In this document: one piece after another, positions 24,847 through 32,835 of the stretch
Position numbering within the stretch: the stretch's first letter is position 1
Layout of the letters: each line of letters opens with the position of its first letter
Origin: Pseudomonas sp. GOM7
Lineage (GTDB): Bacteria; Pseudomonadota; Gammaproteobacteria; Pseudomonadales; Pseudomonadaceae
DNA length: 64,000 bases
Direction: 5' to 3'
Assembly (NCBI RefSeq): GCF_026723825.1
Contig: NZ_CP113519.1
Span: 3,038,001-3,102,000, forward strand
Notes under the pieces: model-generated
Databases searched by the model: none
Seen by the model: only the letters and a program-made list of their open reading frames with translations
What the model was told of the DNA's origin: nothing
Program-made: the position numbers and the translations under genes

Positions 24847-26076
24847 ATGGCCGAAAACGCCAAGCGCCGCTTTGCGCGCATAGATCGTCTCCCCCCTTAT
24901 GTCTTCAACATCACCGCCGAACTGAAGATGGCCGCGCGCCGTCGCGGTGAGGACATCATCGACTTCTCCATGGGCAACCCCGACGGGGCGACACCGCCGC
25001 ACATCGTCGAGAAGCTGGTGCAGGTCGCCCAGCGTGAAGACACCCATGGCTATTCCACCTCCCGCGGCATTCCCCGCCTGCGTCGCGCCATCTCGCGCTG
25101 GTACCAGGAACGCTACGACGTGGGGATCGATCCGGAAAGCGAAGCGATCGTCACCATCGGTTCCAAGGAAGGCCTGGCACACCTGATGCTGGCCACTCTG
25201 GATCATGGCGATACCGTGCTGGTACCCAACCCCAGCTACCCCATCCACATCTACGGTGCGGTGATCGCCGGCGCCCAGGTGCGTTCGGTGCCGCTGGTAC
25301 CGGGGGTGGATTTCTTCAACGAGCTGGAACGCGCCATCCGCGAATCGATCCCCAAGCCGAAGATGATGATTCTCGGCTTCCCCTCCAACCCCACCGCGCA
25401 GTGCGTGGAGCTGGACTTCTTCGAGCGCGTGGTGGCCCTGGCCAAGCAGTACGACGTGCTGGTGGTGCACGACCTGGCCTATGCCGATATCGTCTACGAC
25501 GGCTGGAAGGCACCCTCGATCATGCAGGTGCCGGGCGCCAAGGACATTGCGGTGGAGTTCTTCACCCTCTCCAAGAGCTACAACATGGCCGGTTGGCGCA
25601 TCGGCTTCATGGTCGGCAACCCGGAACTGGTCAGCGCCCTGGCGCGGATCAAGAGCTACCACGACTACGGTACCTTCACCCCGCTGCAGGTGGCAGCCAT
25701 CGCCGCCCTGGAGGGCGACCAGCAATGCGTGCGCGATATCGCCGAGCAGTACCGCCAGCGCCGCAACCTGCTGGTCAAGGGCCTGCACGAAATCGGCTGG
25801 ATGGTGGAGAAACCCAAGGCGTCGATGTACGTCTGGGCCAAGATACCCGAGGCCTACGCACACCTGGGCTCGCTGGAATTCGCCAAGAAGTTGCTGGCCG
25901 AGGCCAAGGTCTGCGTATCACCCGGCCTGGGTTTCGGCGACTATGGCGATGACCACGTGCGCTTCGCCCTGATCGAGAATCAGGATCGCACCCGTCAGGC
26001 ACTGCGCGGCATCAAGGCCATGTTCAGGGCCGATGGCCTGCTGCCGGCGAAGAAGGCCAAGGCCGAGCAGGAGTGA
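24847..26076 (+). CDS. alaC: Alanine aminotransferase AlaC
   Basis: 409 residues from the ATG at 24847 after GAGGAAATC. A class I PLP aminotransferase: [51 protein letters not shown], and the PLP lysine in [15 protein letters not shown]. It converts pyruvate and glutamate to alanine and 2-oxoglutarate. Followed by a strong terminator at 26084-26114. Placed among nitrogen assimilation genes but with its own upstream region and no NasT leader. Confidence 0.92.
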   Translation: MAENAKRRFARIDRLPPYVFNITAELKMAARRRGEDIIDFSMGNPDGATPPHIVEKLVQVAQREDTHGYSTSRGIPRLRRAISRWYQERYDVGIDPESEAIVTIGSKEGLAHLMLATLDHGDTVLVPNPSYPIHIYGAVIAGAQVRSVPLVPGVDFFNELERAIRESIPKPKMMILGFPSNPTAQCVELDFFERVVALAKQYDVLVVHDLAYADIVYDGWKAPSIMQVPGAKDIAVEFFTLSKSYNMAGWRIGFMVGNPELVSALARIKSYHDYGTFTPLQVAAIAALEGDQQCVRDIAEQYRQRRNLLVKGLHEIGWMVEKPKASMYVWAKIPEAYAHLGSLEFAKKLLAEAKVCVSPGLGFGDYGDDHVRFALIENQDRTRQALRGIKAMFRADGLLPAKKAKAEQE

Positions 26077-26083
26077 TGTGGAA

Positions 26084-26114
26084 GGGGCGCCAGCGATGGC
26101 GCCCCTTTCGTTTT
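26084..26114. terminator. Terminator between alaC and the convergent lipoprotein gene
   Basis: GGGGCGCC-AGCGAT-GGCGCCCC then TTTCGTTTT; a perfect 8-bp stem immediately after alaC. The convergent gene ends at 26117. Confidence 0.85.
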
Positions 26115-26116
26115 GT

Positions 26117-26500
26117 TCAGCCGGAATAGTCCAGCGCCGTCCAGTTACGGCTAAGCCCCTGCGACAACACACACTGTGGGCTATCCAGTTCCTGATTGTG
26201 CAGCAGCGTGGTATCCCCTTCCGCTTCGCCAAGACGCTCGGTGAGCCACTGCAACCTGCCGCAATTGGGGGTTTCGATCACATAGCTGGCCGCGATGCTG
26301 GAGTGATGCCCCGGCAGATGGACCACATCCAGCACACGCCCCGCCTCTTCCACGCGTCTCCCGTCGGAAACCAACACGGCCCAGGCCTGTTTGCCGTCGA
26401 TCACCAGGTAGGCGCCATTGGCCTGTGGCCGCTCCATCTGCGGCTGCGCACAACCGCCGAGCAGGGCCAATAGCACAATCGTCACAAGCATCTGTTGCAT
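26117..26500 (-). CDS. Small predicted lipoprotein
   Basis: 127 residues. The N-terminus MQQMLVTIVLLALLGGCAQ has a lipobox (LLGGC). The mature part has no recognised domain; cysteines in ETPNCGRL and SPQCVL could bridge. Convergent with alaC and divergent from the 26656 gene. Function unknown. Confidence 0.65.
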   Translation of the reverse strand: MQQMLVTIVLLALLGGCAQPQMERPQANGAYLVIDGKQAWAVLVSDGRRVEEAGRVLDVVHLPGHHSSIAASYVIETPNCGRLQWLTERLGEAEGDTTLLHNQELDSPQCVLSQGLSRNWTALDYSG

Positions 26501-26582
26501 TGTTCATTCTCCTTTACCAGAACGCCCGTCAGGGGGATTGGGCGGGTGGATGTCGCTGCGATGGCCTAACTATTACGCGATA

Positions 26583-26598
26583 CTGTTTATTTGTACAG
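26583..26598. promoter_or_regulatory. LexA-type SOS box
   Basis: CTGTTTATTTGTACAG fits CTG-N10-CAG with an AT-rich centre, the gamma-proteobacterial LexA consensus. It lies 58 bases before the small gene at 26656 and about 83 bases before the divergent lipoprotein gene, which is a promoter position for either. Confidence 0.65.
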
Positions 26599-26655
26599 TA
26601 CTTTTCGGATAGGCTTGCAACCACTGATAAACGAGCAAGGCACAGGAGCATCATC

Positions 26656-26970
26656 ATGCTGGACGTACTGCAAGTGAAACATCAGGTCAATCGCATGCCG
26701 CTGGAGCGCGTGCGCGCCATGGTCGAAGAGCTGCAGCGTGAAGGCCTGGTGATGGAGGGGCGCACCCCCTTCAACCGTACCCATTTCAATACCTGCTTCG
26801 CCGAAATCGAGGCGCTGCTGCAACGCGCCGGCTATCACCGGCAACTGGACGTGGTCGGCTATCAGGGCCTGGCCTATGCCCTGTTCGACCCTGCGCGCTG
26901 GGAGGCGGTGGAGGTGTTGCGCTGGCTGCGCGACTTCGTCGAGGAGTCGCGCAGCGTCCCGGCCTCCTGA
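26656..26970 (+). CDS. Small protein, possibly SOS-regulated
   Basis: 104 residues from the ATG at 26656, with AGGAG 9 bases upstream. Charged and helical: LQVKHQVNRMPLERVRAMVEELQREGLVMEGRTPFNRTHFNTCF, then LAYALFDPARWEAVEVLRWLRDF. No domain that I recognise. A LexA-like box precedes it, so DNA-damage induction is plausible. It may be a DNA-damage-linked accessory protein, but no function is assigned. Confidence 0.65.
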   Translation: MLDVLQVKHQVNRMPLERVRAMVEELQREGLVMEGRTPFNRTHFNTCFAEIEALLQRAGYHRQLDVVGYQGLAYALFDPARWEAVEVLRWLRDFVEESRSVPAS

Positions 26971-27118
26971 ACGCGCCTCAAAAACGTTCAGCGCAGGCAT
27001 CGGGTGCACGGCATTGGCCCCGCACAGGGCCTTCTCGGGCGCTGCCCGCTGCGCCTCGTGCGGCGCAGGTGACTGATTTGCAAGGCAATCGCCTCGCTTA
27101 TCGGGGCTGGCGGAAAAA

Positions 27119-27136
27119 CTGGCAAGCACTTTGCTA
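27119..27136 (+). promoter_or_regulatory. Sigma-54 promoter of the nitrate ABC transporter
   Basis: CTGGCAAGCACTTTGCTA: GG and GC are 10 bases apart, a near-consensus -24/-12 element. It lies within the 307-base gap 26971-27277. Possible NtrC-like GGTGCA half-site at about 27003-27008. Confidence 0.8.
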
Positions 27137-27159
27137 ATTCCCCTTCAGCATCCTGCGTA

Positions 27160-27253
27160 GCGCGCCAACGGCGGCGGGCCGAGGATCACGGACAACGGCG
27201 TCCGTCGGATCACCTTCCTCCCAGCGAGGCGATCTGACGCACGCCGTTTTTTT
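27160..27253 (+). promoter_or_regulatory. NasT-type antitermination leader of the nitrate ABC transporter
   Basis: P1 at 27160-27179 (GCGCGCC/GGCGGGC, one mismatch) has hexaloop AACGGC. P2 at 27188-27205 (ACGGAC/GTCCGT) has hexaloop AACGGC. Both loops have A1 and G4. The P2 loop and 3' arm begin the terminator 5' arm (AACGGCG ... CGCCGTT, then a T run, 27194-27253). Same layout as before nasS, the MFS transporter and nirB. Confidence 0.88.
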
Positions 27254-27277
27254 GCGCCCGAAAAAAGAGATCAGCCC

Positions 27278-28561
27278 ATGACCGATCGTGATTCGAAAAA
27301 AGCCGTAGACAGCAGCCGCCGTAATTTCCTCAAGCAATCCATCGCCATGGCCGGGGCCATCGGCGGTATCGCCGCCCTGGGGCTGTCGGCCCCGGCCTCG
27401 TTGCGTAGCGCCGCCTGGGCGGCCGGCTCCGACGCGCCGGAGAAGGCCGCGCTGAAGGTGGGTTTCATCCCGCTGACCGACTGCGCCTCGGTGGTGGTGG
27501 CCGCCACCCAGGGCTTCGGCGAGAAATACGGCCTGACCATCACCCCGAGCAAGGAGGCGTCCTGGGCCGGTGTGCGTGACAAGCTCAACACCGGCGAACT
27601 GGATGCTGCCCATGTGCTCTACGGCATGATGTACGGCGCCCAGCTCGGCCTGGCCGGCCCGCAGAAGGACATGGCCGTGCTCATGAGCCTGAACCAGAAC
27701 GGCCAGGCCATCACCCTCTCCAAACAACTGCGCGAGGCCGGCGTGAGCAACGGCGCGCAACTGGCCGAACACATCAAGAAAGGCGGCAGCCCGCTGACAT
27801 TCGCCCAGACCTTTCCCACCGGCACCCACGCCATGTGGCTGTACTACTGGCTCGGCAGCCTGGGCATCAACCCCATGAGCGACGTGAAGACCATCGTTGT
27901 GCCGCCACCGCAGATGGTCGCCAACATGCGCGTCGGCAACATGGACGGCTTCTGCGTCGGCGAGCCTTGGGGTGCGCGGGCGATCTTCGACAAGATCGGC
28001 TTCACCGCCACCACCACCCAGCAGATCTGGCCGGATCACCCGGAGAAGGTGCTCGGCACCACCCGCGCCTTCATCGAGCAGTATCCCAACGCCGCTCGCG
28101 CGCTGATCATGGCCGTGCTCGACGCCAGCCGGTTCATCGAGGCCAGCGAGGAGAACCGCAAGAGCACGGCCAAGCTGATTGCCGGCAAGGCCTACGTCAA
28201 CGCGCCGGTACAGGTGATCGAGCCGCGCTTTCTCGCCCACTACGAGGACGGCCTCGGCAACAGTTGGCAGGACGAGCACGCCATGGCCTTCTGCAAGGAC
28301 GGCAGCGTCAACTTCCCCTACCACTCCGACGGCATGTGGTTCCTCACCCAGTTCAAGCGCTGGGGCCTGCTCAAGGAGGCCCCGGATTACGCCGCCGTGG
28401 CCGCCCAGATCAACCAGACCGTGCTTTACGCCGAAGCCGCCGGCGCGCTCAAGCTGGCCGTGCCCGGCAGCCCGCTGCGCAGCAGCACGCTGATCGACGG
28501 CGTGGTTTGGGACGGCAGCAACCCGGCTGCCTACGCCGACTCCTTCGCCATCAAGGCCTGA
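27278..28561 (+). CDS. nrtA: Tat-exported nitrate/nitrite-binding protein of an ABC transporter
   Basis: 427 residues. The twin-arginine signal SRRNFLKQ, followed by a hydrophobic region ending SAAWA, shows export in folded form. The body matches CmpA/NrtA: LKVGFIPLTDCASVVVAATQGFGEKYGL, FAQTFPTGTHAMWLYYWLGSLG, VVPPPQMVANM, MDGFCVGEPWGARAIF. It captures nitrate (or nitrite) in the periplasm for the permease and ATPase that follow. Nearly collinear with NasS, so the two probably arose by duplication. Confidence 0.92.
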   Translation: MTDRDSKKAVDSSRRNFLKQSIAMAGAIGGIAALGLSAPASLRSAAWAAGSDAPEKAALKVGFIPLTDCASVVVAATQGFGEKYGLTITPSKEASWAGVRDKLNTGELDAAHVLYGMMYGAQLGLAGPQKDMAVLMSLNQNGQAITLSKQLREAGVSNGAQLAEHIKKGGSPLTFAQTFPTGTHAMWLYYWLGSLGINPMSDVKTIVVPPPQMVANMRVGNMDGFCVGEPWGARAIFDKIGFTATTTQQIWPDHPEKVLGTTRAFIEQYPNAARALIMAVLDASRFIEASEENRKSTAKLIAGKAYVNAPVQVIEPRFLAHYEDGLGNSWQDEHAMAFCKDGSVNFPYHSDGMWFLTQFKRWGLLKEAPDYAAVAAQINQTVLYAEAAGALKLAVPGSPLRSSTLIDGVVWDGSNPAAYADSFAIKA

Positions 28562-28573
28562 CCGGAGGTGGAC

Positions 28574-29419
28574 ATGAATGCGCCCCTGAAAACACCCCTG
28601 CAGCCCGTCGCCAAGCCGCGCCTGTCGTCGCGGCTGCCCAGCGCCGCGGCCCTGGGCAACCTGTGCAAGGCCGGCATCGCGCCGCTGCTGGGTATCCTTG
28701 CCTTCATAGGCTTCTGGTCGTTGCTGGCGCAGTACAGCGAGGGCCTGCCCGGGCCGTTGAGTACCTGGCAATCGGCGCTGGTGCTGTTCGCCGATCCCTT
28801 CTACGACAACGGCCCCAACGACATGGGCATCGGCTGGAACATCCTCAACTCGCTCGGCCGCGTCGGGGTCGGTTTCGGCCTGGCGGCGCTGGTGGGCATC
28901 CCGCTGGGCTTCGCCATCGGCCGCTTCGCCTTCCTTGCCGGCATGCTCGCGCCGATCATCAGCCTGTTGCGTCCGGTCTCGCCACTGGCCTGGCTGCCCA
29001 TTGGCCTGCTGGTGTTCGAGGCCGCCGGCCCGGCCTCGATCTGGGTGATCTTCATCAGCTCGATCTGGCCAATCATCCTCAATACCGCCGCCGGCGTGGC
29101 CAGCGTGCCGCAGGACTACCTCAACGTTGCCCGCGTGCTCAAGCTGTCGGAGTTCAAGGTGCTGACGCGCATCCTCTTCCCCGCCGTGCTGCCGCACTTG
29201 ATGACCGGCATCCGCCTGGCCATCGGCGTGGCCTGGCTGGTGATCGTCGCCGCGGAGATGCTCACCGGCGGCATCGGCCTGGGTTTCTGGGTGTGGGACG
29301 AATGGAACAACCTCAACGTCGAGCACATTCTCATCGCCATCATCATCGTCGGCCTGGTGGGCCTGGCACTGGAGCAGACACTGCTGCTGATCGCCAAGCG
29401 CTTCGACTACGCCAGCTAA
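28574..29419 (+). CDS. nrtB: Nitrate ABC transporter permease
   Basis: 281 residues from the ATG at 28574, which has GGAGGTGGAC directly upstream. A BPD-type inner membrane permease with about six helices and the cytoplasmic EAA-like loop (VPQDYLNVARVLKLSEFKVLTRILFPAVLPHLMTGIRLAIG). The stretch VGRVGVGFGLAALVGIPLGFAIGR is typical of the nitrate/taurine permeases. It lies 12 bases after nrtA. Confidence 0.92.
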   Translation: MNAPLKTPLQPVAKPRLSSRLPSAAALGNLCKAGIAPLLGILAFIGFWSLLAQYSEGLPGPLSTWQSALVLFADPFYDNGPNDMGIGWNILNSLGRVGVGFGLAALVGIPLGFAIGRFAFLAGMLAPIISLLRPVSPLAWLPIGLLVFEAAGPASIWVIFISSIWPIILNTAAGVASVPQDYLNVARVLKLSEFKVLTRILFPAVLPHLMTGIRLAIGVAWLVIVAAEMLTGGIGLGFWVWDEWNNLNVEHILIAIIIVGLVGLALEQTLLLIAKRFDYAS

Positions 29420-29429
29420 GGAGACGAAC

Positions 29430-30221
29430 ATGGACAAATTCGTGGAGCTGACCGGCGTCAGCAAGCACTTCGACACCAGGAAAGGCCGCTTCCAGGCGCT
29501 GACAGACGTCAACCTGAGCATCGCCCGCGGCGAGTTCGTGGCGCTGATCGGCCACTCCGGCTGCGGCAAGTCGACGGTGCTCAACCTGATCGCCGGCCTG
29601 CTGGAAGCCAACGAGGGCGGGCTGATCTGCAACGGCCGCGAGATCGACGGCCCCGGCCCCGAACGCGCCGTGGTGTTCCAGAACCACAGTCTGCTGCCCT
29701 GGATGACCTGCTTCGGCAACGTGCATCTGGCCGTGGAACGGGTGTTCGGCGCACGCGAAGGCAAGGCCCAGCTCAAGGCCCGCACCGAACAGGCGCTGAA
29801 CATGGTCGGCCTGGGTCATGCCATGCACAAGCACCCGAACGAGATCTCCGGCGGCATGAAGCAGCGCGTCGGCATCGCCCGCGCCCTGGCCATGGAACCC
29901 AAGGTGCTGCTGATGGACGAGCCGTTCGGCGCCCTCGACGCCCTGACCCGTGCGCACCTGCAGGACGAGTTGCTGCGCATCGTCGCCCAGACCCGCAGCA
30001 CCGTGGTGATGGTCACCCATGATGTGGACGAGGCGGTGCTGCTGTCCGATCGCATCGTGATGATGACCAACGGCCCGGCGGCGACCGTGGGCGAAACGCT
30101 CAGCGTCGAGCTGCCGCGCCCGCGCGATCGCCTGGCCCTGGCCAGCGACCCGCAGTACCACGCCTATCGCAGTGCCGTGCTGGAGTTCCTCTACCAGCGC
30201 CAGCAGCGCCCGGCCGCCTGA
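29430..30221 (+). CDS. nrtD: Nitrate ABC transporter ATP-binding protein
   Basis: 263 residues. Walker A GHSGCGKST (about 40-48), Q-loop VFQNHSLLPW, signature ISGGMKQRV, Walker B VLLMDEPFGALD, and H-loop VTHDVDEA. It lacks the C-terminal binding-protein-like domain of cyanobacterial NrtC, hence NrtD-like. Ends the nrtABD set; a strong hairpin (30232-30257) follows. Confidence 0.9.
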   Translation: MDKFVELTGVSKHFDTRKGRFQALTDVNLSIARGEFVALIGHSGCGKSTVLNLIAGLLEANEGGLICNGREIDGPGPERAVVFQNHSLLPWMTCFGNVHLAVERVFGAREGKAQLKARTEQALNMVGLGHAMHKHPNEISGGMKQRVGIARALAMEPKVLLMDEPFGALDALTRAHLQDELLRIVAQTRSTVVMVTHDVDEAVLLSDRIVMMTNGPAATVGETLSVELPRPRDRLALASDPQYHAYRSAVLEFLYQRQQRPAA

Positions 30222-30231
30222 CCCGATGCAA

Positions 30232-30257
30232 CCGCCCCGGCTCATGGGCCGGGGCGG
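30232..30257 (+). terminator. Hairpin between nrtD and the second PL7 gene
   Basis: CCGCCCCGGC-TCATGG-GCCGGGGCGG is a perfect 10-bp stem but has no T run, so it may be an incomplete terminator or an RNA stabiliser between two co-transcribed genes. Confidence 0.6.
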
Positions 30258-30319
30258 CGGAACCAATCGCTTCGCTTGTACACGAACAGGGATCCTCAAC
30301 AACCAGGCAGGCAACTCCC

Positions 30320-31009
30320 GTGTTAGACCTCTCCACCTGGAATCTGTCGATTCCCACCGAACCGACTCCCACCACCATCAGCACCCAGCGCCTGAACAAT
30401 GGCTATCAGAGCCGTTACTTTCGACGCAACGACGACGGCAGCGTGACCTTCTGGGTACCCGTCACCGGCTCCACCACCGAAGATGCCCGCTATCCACGCA
30501 GCGAGCTGCGCGAAACCCAGCGCGATGGCAGCCTCGACAACTGGCAGCATGCCAGTTCGGACAGTTACCTCAGTGCGGTACTGCAGGTCGATCAGGTGCC
30601 CAGCAAGGGCAAGGTGGTGATCGGCCAGGTGCACAGCACCGACGTGCCCGGCAGCGAGAACGACCCTCTGCTCAAGCTGCAGTATCACTATCGCCGTGGC
30701 GTCGGTCGCGTCGAACTGCTGCTGCGCGCCCGTCCGGGCGACAGCGAGGTGCAGAACATCCTGCTGGCCGACAACGTGCAGCTCGGCGAGCGCTTCGGCT
30801 ACGACCTGCGGGTCACGCCCAGCGGGCGTATCGGCATCAGCGTGGCCAGTGTCGATGGCGACGAAGGCTCGCTATACCGTCAGTTGAGCAGCCGCTGGAG
30901 CACCCAGAGCCTGTACTTCAAGGCCGGCGCCTACGTGCAGGACAACTATGGGCCGGACAAGGAAGGAGGCCGAGTGACCTTCTACCACCTCAACAGTCAG
31001 CACCGCTGA
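30320..31009 (+). CDS. PL7-family alginate lyase-like protein without signal peptide
   Basis: 229 residues from a GTG at 30320 (MLDLSTWNLSIPTEPTPTT). All three PL7 motifs are intact: YPRSELRET, IGQVHS and LYFKAGAYVQ. No signal peptide is seen; the catalytic domain starts at residue 1, unlike the first PL7 protein. A weak ribosome site (AGGCAGGC) lies before the GTG. It follows the nitrate transporter on the same strand and precedes the nitrate MFS transporter leader, so it may be nitrate-responsive by read-through. P. aeruginosa carries a PL7 gene at the matching place, as I recall (PA1784). Confidence 0.82.
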   Translation: MLDLSTWNLSIPTEPTPTTISTQRLNNGYQSRYFRRNDDGSVTFWVPVTGSTTEDARYPRSELRETQRDGSLDNWQHASSDSYLSAVLQVDQVPSKGKVVIGQVHSTDVPGSENDPLLKLQYHYRRGVGRVELLLRARPGDSEVQNILLADNVQLGERFGYDLRVTPSGRIGISVASVDGDEGSLYRQLSSRWSTQSLYFKAGAYVQDNYGPDKEGGRVTFYHLNSQHR

Positions 31010-31216
31010 GCAACTGCGTGATCCCAGCATCTGCACGATTGCGCAGCGCCATGCCCGTCAAGGCCGAAGCCACAGAGGCCCCCGCCACATACGGCTGATC
31101 ATCCGCCCCGTGAGCACGCCCCGTTGCGGTGCACCGGCCTCGCCAGCGCCTCCTTTTGCGCCAGGCACGGGTGCGCCGAACGCCCTCGAACCCGCAACCG
31201 CCGGGCTTTACCCTGC
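31010..31216 (+). other. Upstream part of the 520-base gap before the MFS transporter
   Basis: No gene is visible. TGCGCC-AGGCACG-GGTGCGC near 31158-31176 and GGTGCACC near 31127 resemble NtrC enhancer halves (GCACC..GGTGC) at a suitable distance from the sigma-54 promoter at 31217. Weak evidence. Confidence 0.35.
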
Positions 31217-31234
31217 TTGGCGCAGCTCTTGCTA
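31217..31234 (+). promoter_or_regulatory. Sigma-54 promoter of the MFS nitrate transporter
   Basis: TTGGCGCAGCTCTTGCTA: GG and GC are 10 bases apart. It differs from consensus in GCGC instead of GCAC. The leader hairpins start 14 bases downstream. Confidence 0.78.
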
Positions 31235-31247
31235 GATCACGGCACAA

Positions 31248-31332
31248 GGTAGCCAACGGCGGCCACCTCCTTCACGACAAAGACGTCGCCTCACCTCGCC
31301 CTCACGGGCCGTGGTGAAGCGACGTTTTTTTT
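31248..31332 (+). promoter_or_regulatory. NasT-type antitermination leader of the MFS nitrate transporter
   Basis: P1 at 31248-31267 (GGTAGCC/GGCCACC, one mismatch) has hexaloop AACGGC. P2 at 31275-31288 (CGAC/GTCG) has hexaloop AAAGAC. A1 and G4 are conserved in both. The P2 3' arm starts the terminator (ACGTCGC-TCACC ... GGTGA-GCGACGT, then eight T, 31283-31332). After the terminator about 200 bases lead to the ATG at 31530 with no other recognisable element. Confidence 0.87.
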
Positions 31333-31529
31333 CGTGTTCGCCCCAGTGTCCGGGGCTGGCGCAGACCTCGCGATCCGAACCTGCGCTGCAACCGCTCGAA
31401 CCTGCTTGCGGCCCAGGCCGCAGGGCTCTGCATCACAAGTGCGGGGCCTCCCCGGCAGGCGCGGCCGCCGTGTCCACGACCACGGTTCGCCGCGCGCTGT
31501 CGGGCTCCTTCTCGCTGATGAGGTGATCG

Positions 31530-32741
31530 ATGAATACAAGTTTCTGGAAAGCCGGGCACGCCCCCACCCTGTTCGCCGCCTTTCTCTACTTCGACCTGAG
31601 CTTCATGGTCTGGTACCTGCTCGGGCCACTGGCGGTACAGATCGCCACCGATCTGGAGCTGAACGCCCAGCAACGCGGCCTGATGGTGGCCACGCCGATT
31701 CTGGCAGGCGCCGTGCTGCGCCTGCTGATGGGCTTTCTCGCCGATCGTCTGTCGCCCAAGACCGCCGGCCTGCTCGGCCAGGTGGTGGTCATCGTGGCGC
31801 TGTTCTGCGCCTGGCGAATCGGTATCGGCAGCTACGAACAGGCCTTGCTGCTGGGCCTGTTCCTCGGCTTCGCCGGTGCCGCCTTCGCCGTGGCGCTGCC
31901 GCTGGCCTCGCAGTGGTATCCGCCGCAGCACCAGGGCAAGGCCATGGGCATCGCCGGCGCCGGCAACTCCGGCACGGTACTGGCGGCGCTGTTCGCCCCG
32001 GGCCTGGCCGCACTCTCGGGCTGGCAGAACGTGTTCGGCTGGGCGCTGATCCCGCTGCTGGCGGCCCTGGCGATCTTCGCCCTGGTGGCCAGAAACGCCC
32101 CGCAGCGCCCCAAGCCCAAGGCCTTCGCCGATTACCTCAGGGCCCTCGGCGACCGCGATAGCTGGTGGTTCATGTTCTTCTACAGCATTACCTTCGGTGG
32201 CTTCATCGGCCTGGCCAGCGCCCTGCCCGGCTACTTCAGCGACCAGTACGGGCTGAACCCGGTCACCGCCGGCTATTACACCGCCGCCTGCGTCTTCGCC
32301 GGCAGCCTGCTGCGCCCGCTCGGCGGCGCCCTGGCCGACCGCATCGGCGGCATCCGCACCCTGCTGATGATGTACGGCATCGCTTCACTGTGCATTGCCG
32401 TGGTGGGCTTCAACCTGCCCAGCTCGAGTGCGGCGCTGGCCTTGTTCGTCGCTGCGATGCTCGGCCTGGGTGCCGGCAACGGCGCGGTGTTCCAGCTAGT
32501 ACCGCAGCGCTTTCGCGCGGAAATCGGCGTGATGACCGGGTTGATCGGCATGGCCGGTGGTATCGGCGGCTTCCTCCTCGCCGCCGGCCTCGGCGCCATC
32601 AAGCAGCACACGGGGGATTACCAGCTTGGCCTGTGGCTGTTCGCCAGCCTCGGCGTGCTGGCCTGGATCGGCCTGCATGGGGTCAAGCAGCGCTGGCGCA
32701 CCACCTGGGGCAGTGCCGCAGTGAGCGCTGCGCGGGTGTGA
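31530..32741 (+). CDS. nasA: Nitrate/nitrite MFS transporter (NarK family)
   Basis: 403 residues with about 12 membrane helices. The NarK-family nitrate signature glycine-rich helices appear as GIAGAGNSGTVLAALFAPGLA (about 147-167) and GNGAVFQLVPQRF. Arg residues in LRLLMGFLADRLSP are consistent with substrate binding. It imports nitrate into the cytoplasm, apparently in parallel with the ABC system. Behind its own sigma-54 promoter and NasT leader. The name nasA follows P. aeruginosa use for this transporter. Confidence 0.9.
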   Translation: MNTSFWKAGHAPTLFAAFLYFDLSFMVWYLLGPLAVQIATDLELNAQQRGLMVATPILAGAVLRLLMGFLADRLSPKTAGLLGQVVVIVALFCAWRIGIGSYEQALLLGLFLGFAGAAFAVALPLASQWYPPQHQGKAMGIAGAGNSGTVLAALFAPGLAALSGWQNVFGWALIPLLAALAIFALVARNAPQRPKPKAFADYLRALGDRDSWWFMFFYSITFGGFIGLASALPGYFSDQYGLNPVTAGYYTAACVFAGSLLRPLGGALADRIGGIRTLLMMYGIASLCIAVVGFNLPSSSAALALFVAAMLGLGAGNGAVFQLVPQRFRAEIGVMTGLIGMAGGIGGFLLAAGLGAIKQHTGDYQLGLWLFASLGVLAWIGLHGVKQRWRTTWGSAAVSAARV

Positions 32742-32765
32742 GCGAACCCTCGCTGGTTCACCTAT

Positions 32766-32792
32766 CGTAGGGTGCGCACGGCGCACCCTACG
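32766..32792. repeat. REP-like palindrome
   Basis: An almost perfect palindrome with arms CGTAGGGTGCGC and GCGCACCCTACG, between the nitrate transporter and the kinase/phosphatase gene. Confidence 0.75.
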
Positions 32793-32835
32793 ATCCACAG
32801 CGCTTACCCAATCAACCATTTGCGGAAACCACCCC

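Noticed and set aside
27134..29803. 889-codon open frame antisense across nrtA-nrtB-nrtD
   Set aside because: It crosses three real genes and their spacers, which no real gene would do; codon-bias artefact.
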